Assembly (NCBI GenBank): GCA_017435385.1
Contig: JAFSFB010000023.1
Span: 37,246 to 101,245, forward strand
Direction of reading: 5' to 3'
From: Clostridia bacterium
GTDB lineage: Bacteria; Bacillota; Clostridia; Oscillospirales; Acutalibacteraceae
DNA length: 64,000 bases
A program made the translations under genes and the position numbers. Positions 42,839 to 51,273 of this stretch are shown in pieces (position 1 is the first letter of the stretch; every line of letters begins with the position of its first letter). The notes below the pieces were generated by a model. It had not been told where the DNA came from and ran no database searches. It worked only from the letters and a program-made list of their open reading frames with translations.

Positions 42839-43032
42839 AAATTAAATGACCCCGTCTTACTGTTTTGTTTTGTCGCATCTGCTTAAGATAATATCTTAAT
42901 TTATATAATAAAGTAAACAGACAAATCTCACAAAAAAACCGAAAAAGTCTGAAAATACAGACAAACGACGATTATTGTATAGATAATTTAAGAAGAATTG
43001 AGGTTGACATATCCTGAGGGATACGAAAATGA

Positions 43033-43062
43033 TTGACACGAACTGCCCGAATGTTATATATT
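43033..43062 (+). promoter_or_regulatory. Promoter and possible operator of the GH36 gene
   Basis: TTGACA (43033-43038), 18 bp and TATATT (43057-43062) lie before the GH36 ATG. Directly upstream is an inverted repeat TATCC-TGAG-GGATA (43010-43023), a candidate operator for a sugar-responsive regulator. The 256-base gap has no gene. Confidence 0.65.
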
Positions 43063-43094
43063 AATTACATCTTTAAAACAAAAGGAGCGGTGTT

Positions 43095-45227
43095 ATGAAA
43101 AAATACTGTTTCGGAACATATTATCAGGAAGGTGAAAATCCTGTTTTTTGCTACAGAACGGGGGAAACCGTCTATGAGGAACAGCTTTATAACGGTTCGC
43201 TCGTTTCGTGCGGCTGGAATGCGGCAGGTTATCCGCTGAATGTTCTTTCGGGTTTTCCGAGCAGGCTTGACAGAAGAAAATTCAGAGAGCCCTTTGCATT
43301 CAATGTTGAGATCGACGGCATGAGCCTTGATTTCGGTCTTGAGTTTGTCAGCTTTGAAACCGAAAGAACCGAGGAAAATGAAACTGCGGTGCTGACTCTG
43401 AAAAGCAGGATAAAGCCCGTAATAATCAGAGTTATAACCGTTCTTGACGGTACGCCCGTGATTACCCGAAGGCTTGAAATCGGGAATCTTTCAGACGGAT
43501 ATCTGAACATCAGCAGACTGAGCGTTATTGCGGGTGGCATGGAAGCTGTCGAAAAAGGCAGACTCGGCTGTGACGATAAAGCGGATGAAATATATTCTCT
43601 CGGTTATTTTGACAGCGACAGATGGGGCAAGGAGGGGATGTTCTCCTGGCATAAGCTCAGAGAGGGCACGACCTGCATCGATTCCTGCTTCTCACGCAAC
43701 CGTTTCCGCCATCCGCTTATTTTCATCAGAAACAATCTCATGGGAAAGATCTGGTTTGCTCAGCTTGGCTGGAGCGGAGGAAGCAGATTCACGCTTGATT
43801 ACAACGCCCGTCCCGATGATGATTCATACCTTGCGTTCAAGGCTGAAATCCCTTCGCATAACCCCATGTATGCCCTTGCTGCAGGGGAAACCTTTGCAAC
43901 GCCCGAGCTTCATATCGGTCTTGTCAGCGGAGGTCTTGACGAAGCTGTCAACGGTATGCATTCGCATATCCGTAAAACCGTTCTGACAATGCCCGAAGCC
44001 GACGGCAGAGAAGCTCTCGTCGGAGCGGGAATGGGTGCCGAGCATGATATGGGCGTTAATTCAACGAAGGTGTTCATTGACCGCTTCGCCGACCTCGGTG
44101 CAGAGGTGTTTATCGTTGATGCAGGCTGGGTATGTCCTCCCGACGAACAGACGAGATGGGGAGATTATAACGGTATCAATATACCCGACAAGGAACGCTA
44201 TCCGAACGGAATCGGTGAGATCGTCGATTACTGTCACAAAAAAGGAATGAAATTCGGTTTGTGGGTCGATATCGAAAGCCTCGGTGATTTGTGCCAAGCA
44301 AGAAAAGAGCATCCCGACTGGCTTGCCGACAATGTTTTCAGCGAGCAGGCAAGACGCTTCCTTGATATGACAAATCCCGAAGCCGCAAAATGGGCAGAGG
44401 ATGAGCTTGCAAGAATCATAACCGAATACAGACTCGACCTTCTCAGAGTTGACTATAACACCGATTACAGCGAATATTTCAACATGCGTGACACGGGCTG
44501 CGGCTATCCCGAATGCCTTAATCTCCGCCATTTCAATGCGGTTTACAGAATGTATTCAAACCTCAAAAAGCGTTTTCCCGAGGTTATCTTTGAAAACTGT
44601 GCGGGAGGCGGCGGCAGATGCGATCTCGGAATTATGAAGAGCTTTAACCATACATGGGTATCGGACTGCCAGTGCGCTCCCGATTCGGTTTATATTACCA
44701 ACGGAATGACGATGGCTCTGCCGCCCGAAAGAATTGACCGCCTTTTTGCAGGCATGGGCTGCCATACCTACGGCTCGCTCGGAATTCAGATGCGAAACAC
44801 GATGCTGACTCATATGACTCTGAATGTTCTTGCACCTTACGATGCAGAAATGAATGAGGTGCAGGCGGAGTTTGTCCGACACAGCGTTGCGATCTATAAA
44901 AAGCATATCCGCCCGTTCCTTGCAGAGTCGAAGGTCTATCATCATACTCCCGACACGGAAGAAGCAAAGAAAAACGGCATAATGATTCTTGAAATCGCTT
45001 CTCCCGATAAAAGCAGGGGAGCAGCAACGGTTAGTTCTCTCGTCAGCTCGGGAGAGAAAAATGTTGTTTTCAAAGCAAGAGGTGCGGACAGATCGAAGAA
45101 TTATAAAGTGCTCCTCGACAACGGCTCGGAGAGCTTTGCCGTTTCGGGCAGAGAGCTATGCGGCGGAATTGAAATCAGTCTTCCGTCTTCGCTTTCATCC
45201 GAACTGATAATTTACGAAGAAGCATAA
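43095..45227 (+). CDS. Alpha-galactosidase, GH36
   Basis: GH36 enzymes release alpha-galactose from raffinose-type oligosaccharides or galactomannan. The nucleophile is D453 in LLRVDYN (KWDxN in many members), and the acid/base is D524 in WVSDCQC. The barrel motifs IVDAGW and GMKFGLWVDIES are clear, with an N-terminal beta-sandwich and a C-terminal beta domain. There is no signal peptide, so uptake of the oligosaccharide is implied; the nearest transporter, a GPH symporter, is 14 kb away. 710 residues is typical. AAAGGAG precedes the ATG. Confidence 0.94.
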   Translation: MKKYCFGTYYQEGENPVFCYRTGETVYEEQLYNGSLVSCGWNAAGYPLNVLSGFPSRLDRRKFREPFAFNVEIDGMSLDFGLEFVSFETERTEENETAVLTLKSRIKPVIIRVITVLDGTPVITRRLEIGNLSDGYLNISRLSVIAGGMEAVEKGRLGCDDKADEIYSLGYFDSDRWGKEGMFSWHKLREGTTCIDSCFSRNRFRHPLIFIRNNLMGKIWFAQLGWSGGSRFTLDYNARPDDDSYLAFKAEIPSHNPMYALAAGETFATPELHIGLVSGGLDEAVNGMHSHIRKTVLTMPEADGREALVGAGMGAEHDMGVNSTKVFIDRFADLGAEVFIVDAGWVCPPDEQTRWGDYNGINIPDKERYPNGIGEIVDYCHKKGMKFGLWVDIESLGDLCQARKEHPDWLADNVFSEQARRFLDMTNPEAAKWAEDELARIITEYRLDLLRVDYNTDYSEYFNMRDTGCGYPECLNLRHFNAVYRMYSNLKKRFPEVIFENCAGGGGRCDLGIMKSFNHTWVSDCQCAPDSVYITNGMTMALPPERIDRLFAGMGCHTYGSLGIQMRNTMLTHMTLNVLAPYDAEMNEVQAEFVRHSVAIYKKHIRPFLAESKVYHHTPDTEEAKKNGIMILEIASPDKSRGAATVSSLVSSGEKNVVFKARGADRSKNYKVLLDNGSESFAVSGRELCGGIEISLPSSLSSELIIYEEA

Positions 45228-45233
45228 AATATA

Positions 45234-45268
45234 AGCACCGATCCGAAAAAACGGGTCGGTGCTGTTTT
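45234..45268 (+). terminator. Intrinsic terminator of the GH36 gene
   Basis: A 12-bp stem with one G-T pair (45234-45245 with 45252-45263), A6 loop and TTTTT. Together with the minus-strand MATE stop it forms a convergent junction. Confidence 0.9.
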
Positions 45269-46632
45269 TATGCTGTTTTGTCGGTCAGATTTCTGATCCA
45301 TTTTTTGCTTCGGAATCTTATCAGACTCAGAACGGATTTCAGAAGATCCTCTCCGAGATACATCGCAATCAGAAGGTAGTGGAACTCAACCTTTGCCACC
45401 ATGCCGAGATAGATCACAAGCGGAACACCGATGAGGTACATGGACAGGCAGTCGCAGACGATGCCGAATTTTGTGTCGCCGCCCGCACGGAAGGTTCCGA
45501 CTATAAGTGTATACGGGATATTTCTTATCGGGAGCCATAAACAGTAAATGAGGATCAGCTTTGAGGCGAGGTCAAATGCCGCCTGCGTTTCAATGTTGAG
45601 AAGAGAGAGGAGCGGCTCCCTGAATACTGCGAGAACGCTTCCGGTCACGATTCCGATAACGGGAGTCATCAGAACGAATTTCTTGGCGAGCTTGTATGCC
45701 TCGTTCTCTCTGCCCTCACCGATCGTTTTGCCCGTCATTATAGAGCAGGCATGGCAGATACCGACGAAGAAAACGAAAGCGATCTGCTCGATCGAGCTGA
45801 ATATAGTGTAGCCTGCATAGCTTTCGCTTCCCTGCCTTGCAAAAACCATGGCATAGATGTTTGTGCCGATCGCCCATATGCCCTCGTTAAAAACAACGGG
45901 CATACATACGGAGATGAACTTTTTGATAAAAGTACGGCTGAAAGAAATGAACTCTATGAACGGTGCTTTGAAAACCTCTTTTGAGGTGCTCATGACTATT
46001 GCCAGAATTATCGCTTGAACAGCGGTTGAGATCAGCGATGCCAGAGCGGCACCTCTGATACCCATTTGCGGTAATCCGAGCTTGCCGTATATAAAAATGT
46101 AATTGAGAGAAGTGTTTATCGCAACGGCGGCGATTGAAGAAAACAGAGGAGGATTGACCTTTTCCGTTGCTCTGAGAACCGTGCATGCGATCTGATTGAA
46201 TGCGCTGAAAACTCCCATGAATGCGATGATGCGCATATATTTTGCGGCTTCTGCAATAACGGGCTCTTCGTCCGAAAAGACTCTGATAAGCTGTTCGGGG
46301 AAGGTTGCCATAAGAAAGCAGAATATACATGCTATTGCAAGGCTGAATACCATCGCCGCACCGCATGCCCTGCGGATGTTGCTCTTTTCTTTCGCTCCCC
46401 AATATTGGGAGATCAGAGCGGCTGTGCCCGATGAGATTCCGAAATAAAAAAGATTCATGAGGAATATCCATCTTGACGAAACGCCGACCGCCGAAACGGT
46501 AACGTTGCCAAGCCCCGTGACCATAGCCGTATCAACAAGCTGAGCGCAGGAAACGAGAAGCTGCTGCATGGCGATGGGCAGAGCAAGCTTTGCCATGTTT
46601 GCGAAAAAACCTTTATTTTCTCCTTTTATCAT
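45268..46632 (-). CDS. MATE-family efflux transporter
   Basis: A 454-residue protein of about 12 membrane segments in two homologous halves. The N-terminal LALPIAMQQLLVSCAQLVDTAMV and the FRAGGDTKFG motif in the second half are typical of MatE domains. These pumps export drugs or metabolites with Na+ or H+. ATG 46632 is chosen because CGGAG is 8 bases upstream; TTG at 46638 would be too close to it. Confidence 0.92.
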   Translation of the reverse strand: MIKGENKGFFANMAKLALPIAMQQLLVSCAQLVDTAMVTGLGNVTVSAVGVSSRWIFLMNLFYFGISSGTAALISQYWGAKEKSNIRRACGAAMVFSLAIACIFCFLMATFPEQLIRVFSDEEPVIAEAAKYMRIIAFMGVFSAFNQIACTVLRATEKVNPPLFSSIAAVAINTSLNYIFIYGKLGLPQMGIRGAALASLISTAVQAIILAIVMSTSKEVFKAPFIEFISFSRTFIKKFISVCMPVVFNEGIWAIGTNIYAMVFARQGSESYAGYTIFSSIEQIAFVFFVGICHACSIMTGKTIGEGRENEAYKLAKKFVLMTPVIGIVTGSVLAVFREPLLSLLNIETQAAFDLASKLILIYCLWLPIRNIPYTLIVGTFRAGGDTKFGIVCDCLSMYLIGVPLVIYLGMVAKVEFHYLLIAMYLGEDLLKSVLSLIRFRSKKWIRNLTDKTA

Positions 46633-46746
46633 TATCAATTCTCCGTTTTTATGTTTATATCGGCACTATTTTATTGTAAAAGAATGATAATGTCAAGCAA
46701 AAGAAAGGATTAAGGAAAAATTTGAATATTATTAATAATATTGTTA

Positions 46747-46775
46747 TTGATTTTTGCTTTTTCAGGGTTTATAAT
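46747..46775 (+). promoter_or_regulatory. Promoter of the DapA-family gene
   Basis: TTGATT (46747-46752), 17 bp and TATAAT (46770-46775). A perfect palindrome AATATTATTAATAATATT (46725-46742) lies just upstream and could be an operator or simply AT-rich DNA. Confidence 0.7.
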
Positions 46776-46821
46776 GCAAAGTGACTTATAATAAAAATAC
46801 TATATCGGAAGGTGTTTATTT

Positions 46822-47712
46822 ATGTCACAGTTCAATGAATACTCAGGCGTTTATTCTCTGCTTTTAACTCCCTTCAAGTGGGACAGAAGCGTTGACTACA
46901 GAGCCTACGAAGAATATGTTGCATGGCAGGCTGCTTTCAAGCCTCAGCATCTTTTTGCGGTTTGCGGTTCGTCTGAAATGATGGAGCTGACTCCCGAAGA
47001 AAGAGTCAAGTGTGCAGGTCTTGCGGTCAAAAATTCAAACGGAGTTCCCGTTTATGCAACCGCTAACCTTCAGATCGGTTTCGCCGATCAGGTCGAAGAA
47101 ATGAAAAAGCTCGAGGCTCAGGGCGTCAGCGGTCTTGTTTTTGTAACAAAGGGCATGTGCGATAAGCCTGCAACTCAGTATGACTATCTTGTGGAGCTTG
47201 CTTCTCATACAGAGCTTCCGATCATTCTCTATGAGTTCCCCGGTCTTCAGCCCCACCTCATGGATTCCGTGACCTACGGTAAGCTCGTTGCAACAGGCAA
47301 GTTCAAGGGAATCAAGGACACAACCTGCAAGATGCCCGAGATTCAGGCTAAGATAGCTGTTCAGGGCGATTCAAACGTTCTTCAGGCAAACATTCCCTTC
47401 CTTTATGATGCATATCTTGCAGGTGCAAGAGGCGTTATCGCAACTCCTACATCCTGCGGCGCAGGTCTTTTTGTCAAGATGTGGGATGAGTTTGTCAAGG
47501 GTGACCTTGAGGCGGCTAAGAAAACTCATCAGCATATCATTCTTCTTGACAATGCCATTGATTCGGGCTTCAATGCAAGCGCAAAATATCTTTGCAAGCT
47601 TCAGGGCGTCAACATGGAATGGCATACAAGAGGAAGCCATAACCTCGGTCCGGCAAGACTCAGATCGATCGAAGTGTTCTATGACTGGGCAAAGGCTGAG
47701 GGCGTTCTTTAA
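46822..47712 (+). CDS. DapA/NanA-family Schiff-base aldolase of unknown substrate
   Basis: A TIM-barrel class I aldolase of 296 residues. The Schiff-base lysine is K165 (GIKDTTCK) and the conserved tyrosine is Y137 (LYEFPG), matching DapA K161 and Y133. However, the GTTGE loop of DapA reads CGSSEM here, and the residues around it differ, so a substrate other than pyruvate plus aspartate semialdehyde is likely (for example a sialic or sugar acid). It stands alone under its own promoter and is followed after 36 bases by the PP2C gene. Confidence 0.85.
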   Translation: MSQFNEYSGVYSLLLTPFKWDRSVDYRAYEEYVAWQAAFKPQHLFAVCGSSEMMELTPEERVKCAGLAVKNSNGVPVYATANLQIGFADQVEEMKKLEAQGVSGLVFVTKGMCDKPATQYDYLVELASHTELPIILYEFPGLQPHLMDSVTYGKLVATGKFKGIKDTTCKMPEIQAKIAVQGDSNVLQANIPFLYDAYLAGARGVIATPTSCGAGLFVKMWDEFVKGDLEAAKKTHQHIILLDNAIDSGFNASAKYLCKLQGVNMEWHTRGSHNLGPARLRSIEVFYDWAKAEGVL

Positions 47713-47748
47713 TAACAACAGCGATCAGCAGTATATTTGGGGGAAAAT

Positions 47749-49176
47749 ATGAAAAAAATCAGAGCCAATGTGTGCGCCGTTACGCATGCAGGGCGAATCA
47801 GAAGAGAAAACGAAGATAACTACAGCCTCAACGGCAGACTGACCTCAACGGGCGATCTGAAAAAAGGCTCGGCTTTCGTTCAGAGCATGAACGAGCCCTT
47901 CCACCTTGCCGTCTGCGACGGCATGGGCGGCGAAAGCTACGGCGATATCGCTTCGGGAATTGCAACCGAAACGATTGCTTCTCAGGCGATCAATGTTTAT
48001 GAAAGCGGAGAAGATTTCAGCTTTGCCATTTCAAACAGCCTTGTCGAGTCGAACAACCGCATCTGCGACGAAATAACTGCCAGAGGCAAACGCATGGGAA
48101 CAACTCTTGCTGCGGTCTATGCCGTCAAGGGTAAGCTTTACTGCGTCAACATCGGTGACACGAGAATCTATCATTATTCAAAGGGTATCCTTGAGCAGAT
48201 AAGCTTTGACCACACCCACGCTCAGACGATCGTTGATGCAGGCGAAGCTATGATGGATCAGATCGGAAGCATTCCCGATGCAAAAAGACTTACCCGCCAT
48301 CTCGGAGTTTTTCCCGAGGAGGCTAATCTTTCACCCAACATAAGCGTTATTGACGATATCGATAACGGGGATATTCTGCTTCTTTGCAGTGACGGTCTGA
48401 CGGATATGCTCTCCGACGAGGATATAACGGGAATTCTTTCAACAGCCGAAAGCTCTCAGGATGCCGCAGGCAAGCTTGTCCGCCTTTCTCTCGAAAGAGG
48501 CGGAAAGGATAACATAACCGCCGTCACGGCATTCCTTTCGGTTGAAGAAACCGCCGTTTTTGCTCCCGTTGCGGCAGCTATGATGGGCGAAAACGATACG
48601 AGCTATGAGGAAGAATACCGCCACAGCTACGGCGGCAACCGTGCGGTCGATGAGGAAAATGAGATTTCGCCCTACGCAAATGCGGATGCGAGAGCTCATA
48701 TCAAGCCCGTCGACAAAATGCAGATTCTTAAAATTGCAGGTATCGTTGTTCTCGTGCTTATGATTCTTGCCGTTGCGGCGTTTATCATCAAGACCGTTCT
48801 TTTCGACGGCAAGGATGACGGCGATGTAACGACAACATCTCAGACGGCTCCTACATATAATTTCAGCGGAAATGTTACCGATTTCATAACCGAGCCGACA
48901 ATGACCGAAACTCTTCCGAGCGAAACCGAAACAACGACCGAGGAAGAGGAAAGCTCAACGAAGAAGCCGAAGCCGACCCAGAAGCCGACTCAGGCTCCGA
49001 CGGAAAAGCCGACTGAGGATGAACCCTCAACGGAAGAGATAACAACAGATCCCGTTACCGAGCCCGTGACCGATCCTGCCACGGATCCCGCTACGGATCC
49101 TGCGACAGACCCCGCAACGGATCCCGCCACCGATCCTGCAACAGATCCCGCAACTCAGGAAAATCAGGATCAGTAA
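47749..49176 (+). CDS. Membrane-anchored PP2C-type Ser/Thr phosphatase with extracytoplasmic TDPA repeats
   Basis: The cytoplasmic PP2C domain covers about residues 1-265: VTHAGRIRRENEDNY, the metal-binding VCDGMGGESYGD, LCSDGLTDML and GGKDNITAV. A single membrane helix lies near residues 327-350 (GIVVLVLMILAVAAFIIKTVLF). The outside tail is rich in Thr, Glu and Pro (KPKPTQKPTQ) and ends in nine DP[VA]T-type units of four residues (434-469). Its DNA uses mixed synonymous codons. The ATG at 47749 has GGGGGA six bases upstream. No Ser/Thr kinase is adjacent. PrpC/Stp-type enzymes usually lack such a tail. Confidence 0.93.
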   Translation: MKKIRANVCAVTHAGRIRRENEDNYSLNGRLTSTGDLKKGSAFVQSMNEPFHLAVCDGMGGESYGDIASGIATETIASQAINVYESGEDFSFAISNSLVESNNRICDEITARGKRMGTTLAAVYAVKGKLYCVNIGDTRIYHYSKGILEQISFDHTHAQTIVDAGEAMMDQIGSIPDAKRLTRHLGVFPEEANLSPNISVIDDIDNGDILLLCSDGLTDMLSDEDITGILSTAESSQDAAGKLVRLSLERGGKDNITAVTAFLSVEETAVFAPVAAAMMGENDTSYEEEYRHSYGGNRAVDEENEISPYANADARAHIKPVDKMQILKIAGIVVLVLMILAVAAFIIKTVLFDGKDDGDVTTTSQTAPTYNFSGNVTDFITEPTMTETLPSETETTTEEEESSTKKPKPTQKPTQAPTEKPTEDEPSTEEITTDPVTEPVTDPATDPATDPATDPATDPATDPATDPATQENQDQ

Positions 49177-49187
49177 TTTTACATGAC

Positions 49188-49217
49188 AAAAGCCAAGGCA
49201 GATGCCTTGGCTTTTTT
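49188..49217. terminator. Bidirectional terminator between PP2C and lipase genes
   Basis: A 12-bp perfect stem (AAAAGCCAAGGC / GCCTTGGCTTTT) with AGAT loop; T-runs follow on both strands. Confidence 0.93.
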
Positions 49218-49223
49218 GTTCGC

Positions 49224-50162
49224 TTATCTGATTTTATTCAATGCCCATGCGGCGATATCCTCATACACCTTTTCTTTGTTTCTCTCATTGAGAATTTCGT
49301 GGCGCAGTCCTGCATAGAGTTTAAGAGTAACATCCTTTGAGCCTGCAAGCTTGAGGTCGTTATAAACCTGCTTGACACCCTTGCCGTAGTTGCCGACGGG
49401 ATCATCCTCTCCCGAAATGACGAGAAGCGGCAGAGCCTTGGGCATGCGCTCAAACCAATCCTTTCCCGAAACAGCCGTGAGAACCGTGAAAAGATCTTTA
49501 TAGCCTGCGGCGGTGAAAAGATATCCGCAGTATTCGTCGTTTATATATTTTCTGACCTGCTCCTTGTCGCTCGAAAGCCAGTCAAAGGCGGTTGCTCCTT
49601 CAAATTTTTTGTTATATGCACCGAACGCCATTTTGTCGATAAAGCTGCTTCTGTGGCGGCTTCCTTTGGCTTTGGCAATTGCGCCTGCGAGATTGATTGC
49701 AATTGCGGAGGCAGGATTCCTGCCGCTTGTTCCGCAGATGATTCCGCCGGCGATTCTGTCGAGATCGCCGTATCTGCGAAGATATTCTCTTGCGATGAAT
49801 GAGCCCATGCTGTGTCCGAAAAAGATAACGGGCGTGTCGGGATAGACTTCGGAGATGAGGTCGGTCAGCGCTTTTTCGTCTTCAACAAAGGCATCCCAGC
49901 CGCCTTCCTCTCCGAAATATCCGAGATCGTCCTTGCTTCTGACGGATCTTCCGTGACCGACATGGTCGTCGACAAGAACGGCAAAGCCTTTTGAAACAAG
50001 GAATTTTGCAAAATCCTCGTATCTTTCTCCGTGTTCAGCCATTCCGTGGGCGATCTGAAAAATTGCAATCGGATCTTTGTCGGAAGGAGCCCAGCATCTT
50101 GCGAAAACATCGGCAACGCCTGATTTGGAAGGAATCTTATATTCCGATCTGAGAACTGACAT
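49224..50162 (-). CDS. Alpha/beta hydrolase, monoacylglycerol lipase/lysophospholipase-like
   Basis: A 312-residue hydrolase of the Hydrolase_4 (serine aminopeptidase, S33) type. The N-terminal AHGMAEHGERYEDFAKFLVS, DDHVGHGRS and the nucleophile elbow FFGHSMGS are characteristic. The catalytic Asp lies in ISGEDDPVGNYG and His in LRHEILNE. It is cytoplasmic and likely acts on monoacylglycerols or lysophospholipids. ATG 50162 follows AAAGGTG. It is 15 bases downstream of bioY on the same strand. Confidence 0.92.
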   Translation of the reverse strand: MSVLRSEYKIPSKSGVADVFARCWAPSDKDPIAIFQIAHGMAEHGERYEDFAKFLVSKGFAVLVDDHVGHGRSVRSKDDLGYFGEEGGWDAFVEDEKALTDLISEVYPDTPVIFFGHSMGSFIAREYLRRYGDLDRIAGGIICGTSGRNPASAIAINLAGAIAKAKGSRHRSSFIDKMAFGAYNKKFEGATAFDWLSSDKEQVRKYINDEYCGYLFTAAGYKDLFTVLTAVSGKDWFERMPKALPLLVISGEDDPVGNYGKGVKQVYNDLKLAGSKDVTLKLYAGLRHEILNERNKEKVYEDIAAWALNKIR

Positions 50163-50177
50163 TTGAATCACCTTTCT

Positions 50178-50708
50178 TTATTTATAATAATGAAATCTGA
50201 GTTTGCTTTTCAAGGGTATGCTGACTGTGCAGGCGACGGCGATCTTGACGGCGTCACCGACGATGAACAGCAGAATGACCGTTCCTGCACCAAGGAATGT
50301 TGTATCGCTGATATAAAAAAACCAAAGGATGCCGAAAAGATAACATATGACTGTTCCGAGTGCCATTGAAAGGGGATAAATGAATTTCTTTCGGGGATAC
50401 CGTGAACACATAAAGCTGATAACGGCGGCGCACGGAATATAGCCTATGATGAATCCGCCCGTTGCTCCCGAGAGAATCTGAAATCCGCCCGAAAAGCCCG
50501 AAAAAACGGGGAGTCCGACGGCTCCGAGCGCAATATAAAGCAAAACGGCAGGAACGGAAAACCGCATGTCCATGCATGCGCTGATAATAAAGATTATCAG
50601 CGTTGCGGCGGTTACGGGAACCGCACCGACGGGAATAGAAAGCGGGGCGATAACGCAGATGACTGCGGCAAGAATAGCCCTCAGGGTCAGATTTTTGATA
50701 TGTTTCAT
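50178..50708 (-). CDS. bioY: Biotin transporter substrate-specific subunit BioY
   Basis: A 176-residue protein with about six membrane segments. The PLSIPVGAVPVTAATL and GALGLPVFSGFSGGFQILSGATGG-like segments mark the ECF-type biotin S component. It works with a shared EcfAAT module encoded elsewhere, or alone. No clear ribosome site precedes the ATG (only AACTATTGAC), and no unambiguous BirA operator was found upstream, although GTTACAC..TTGTAAAC-like half sites occur near 50730. The start may be wrong by a few codons. Confidence 0.93.
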   Translation of the reverse strand: MKHIKNLTLRAILAAVICVIAPLSIPVGAVPVTAATLIIFIISACMDMRFSVPAVLLYIALGAVGLPVFSGFSGGFQILSGATGGFIIGYIPCAAVISFMCSRYPRKKFIYPLSMALGTVICYLFGILWFFYISDTTFLGAGTVILLFIVGDAVKIAVACTVSIPLKSKLRFHYYK

Positions 50709-50820
50709 GTCAATAGTTCAAAATGAGTTTACAAATGTGTAACTGTTTTTTCTTATGATGTCAACAATAAAAGATTATTATATAGTTGCAAAAGCAATAT
50801 CATGAAAGGATTGATCTGCA

Positions 50821-51273
50821 GTGAGCGGAAAAGGCAAACAGCCGTGCATAATTGTTTGCGTGACGCCTCAGGAATCCTGCGCCCGTCTTATTGAAGCAGG
50901 AGCGGGGATAGCCGAGAAAGAGGGCTTGCCGCTTGTTGTCCTGAGCATTTTCAGAGAAAGCAGCGGACTAAACGCCAACGAGGGCGGAGTGCTTGAAAAT
51001 CTTTTTGAGTGCGCAAAGAAATTCAATGCAAGCATGAATATATATTTTAATAACAGCCCTGCGCTTGTTGCGGCGGTTGCTTCAAAAAAGCTCGGAGCCG
51101 TGAACCTTGTGACGGGATTCCCCGAAGAGGGGAGCAGCGGCTTTATCGGCAGAATTCATGAGATTCTTCCCGAGCTTACAATAACCATGGTTGATAAGGA
51201 AATGAATGAATACAGAATTTTACCCGTCGGCAGCCAGCCTCTGCAGACTGTAAAGACGGCTTCAGTTCATTGA
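50821..51273 (+). CDS. Small UspA/KdpD-like alpha/beta protein
   Basis: 150 residues resembling a universal-stress-protein (UspA) domain as found in KdpD sensors: IIVCVTPQESCARLIEAG, then LPLVVLSIFRES. A later strand reads LGAVNLVTGFPE. The ATP-binding Gly-rich loop is not evident. The start GTG at 50821 has AAGG about 12 bases upstream, which is a weak ribosome site. Its 3' end overlaps recG on the opposite strand by 12 bases. Role unknown. Confidence 0.7.
   Translation: MSGKGKQPCIIVCVTPQESCARLIEAGAGIAEKEGLPLVVLSIFRESSGLNANEGGVLENLFECAKKFNASMNIYFNNSPALVAAVASKKLGAVNLVTGFPEEGSSGFIGRIHEILPELTITMVDKEMNEYRILPVGSQPLQTVKTASVH

Noticed and set aside
50709..50780. BirA operator upstream of bioY
   Set aside because: GTTACAC and TTGTAAAC half-sites are present, but spacing and symmetry do not fit a BirA site.
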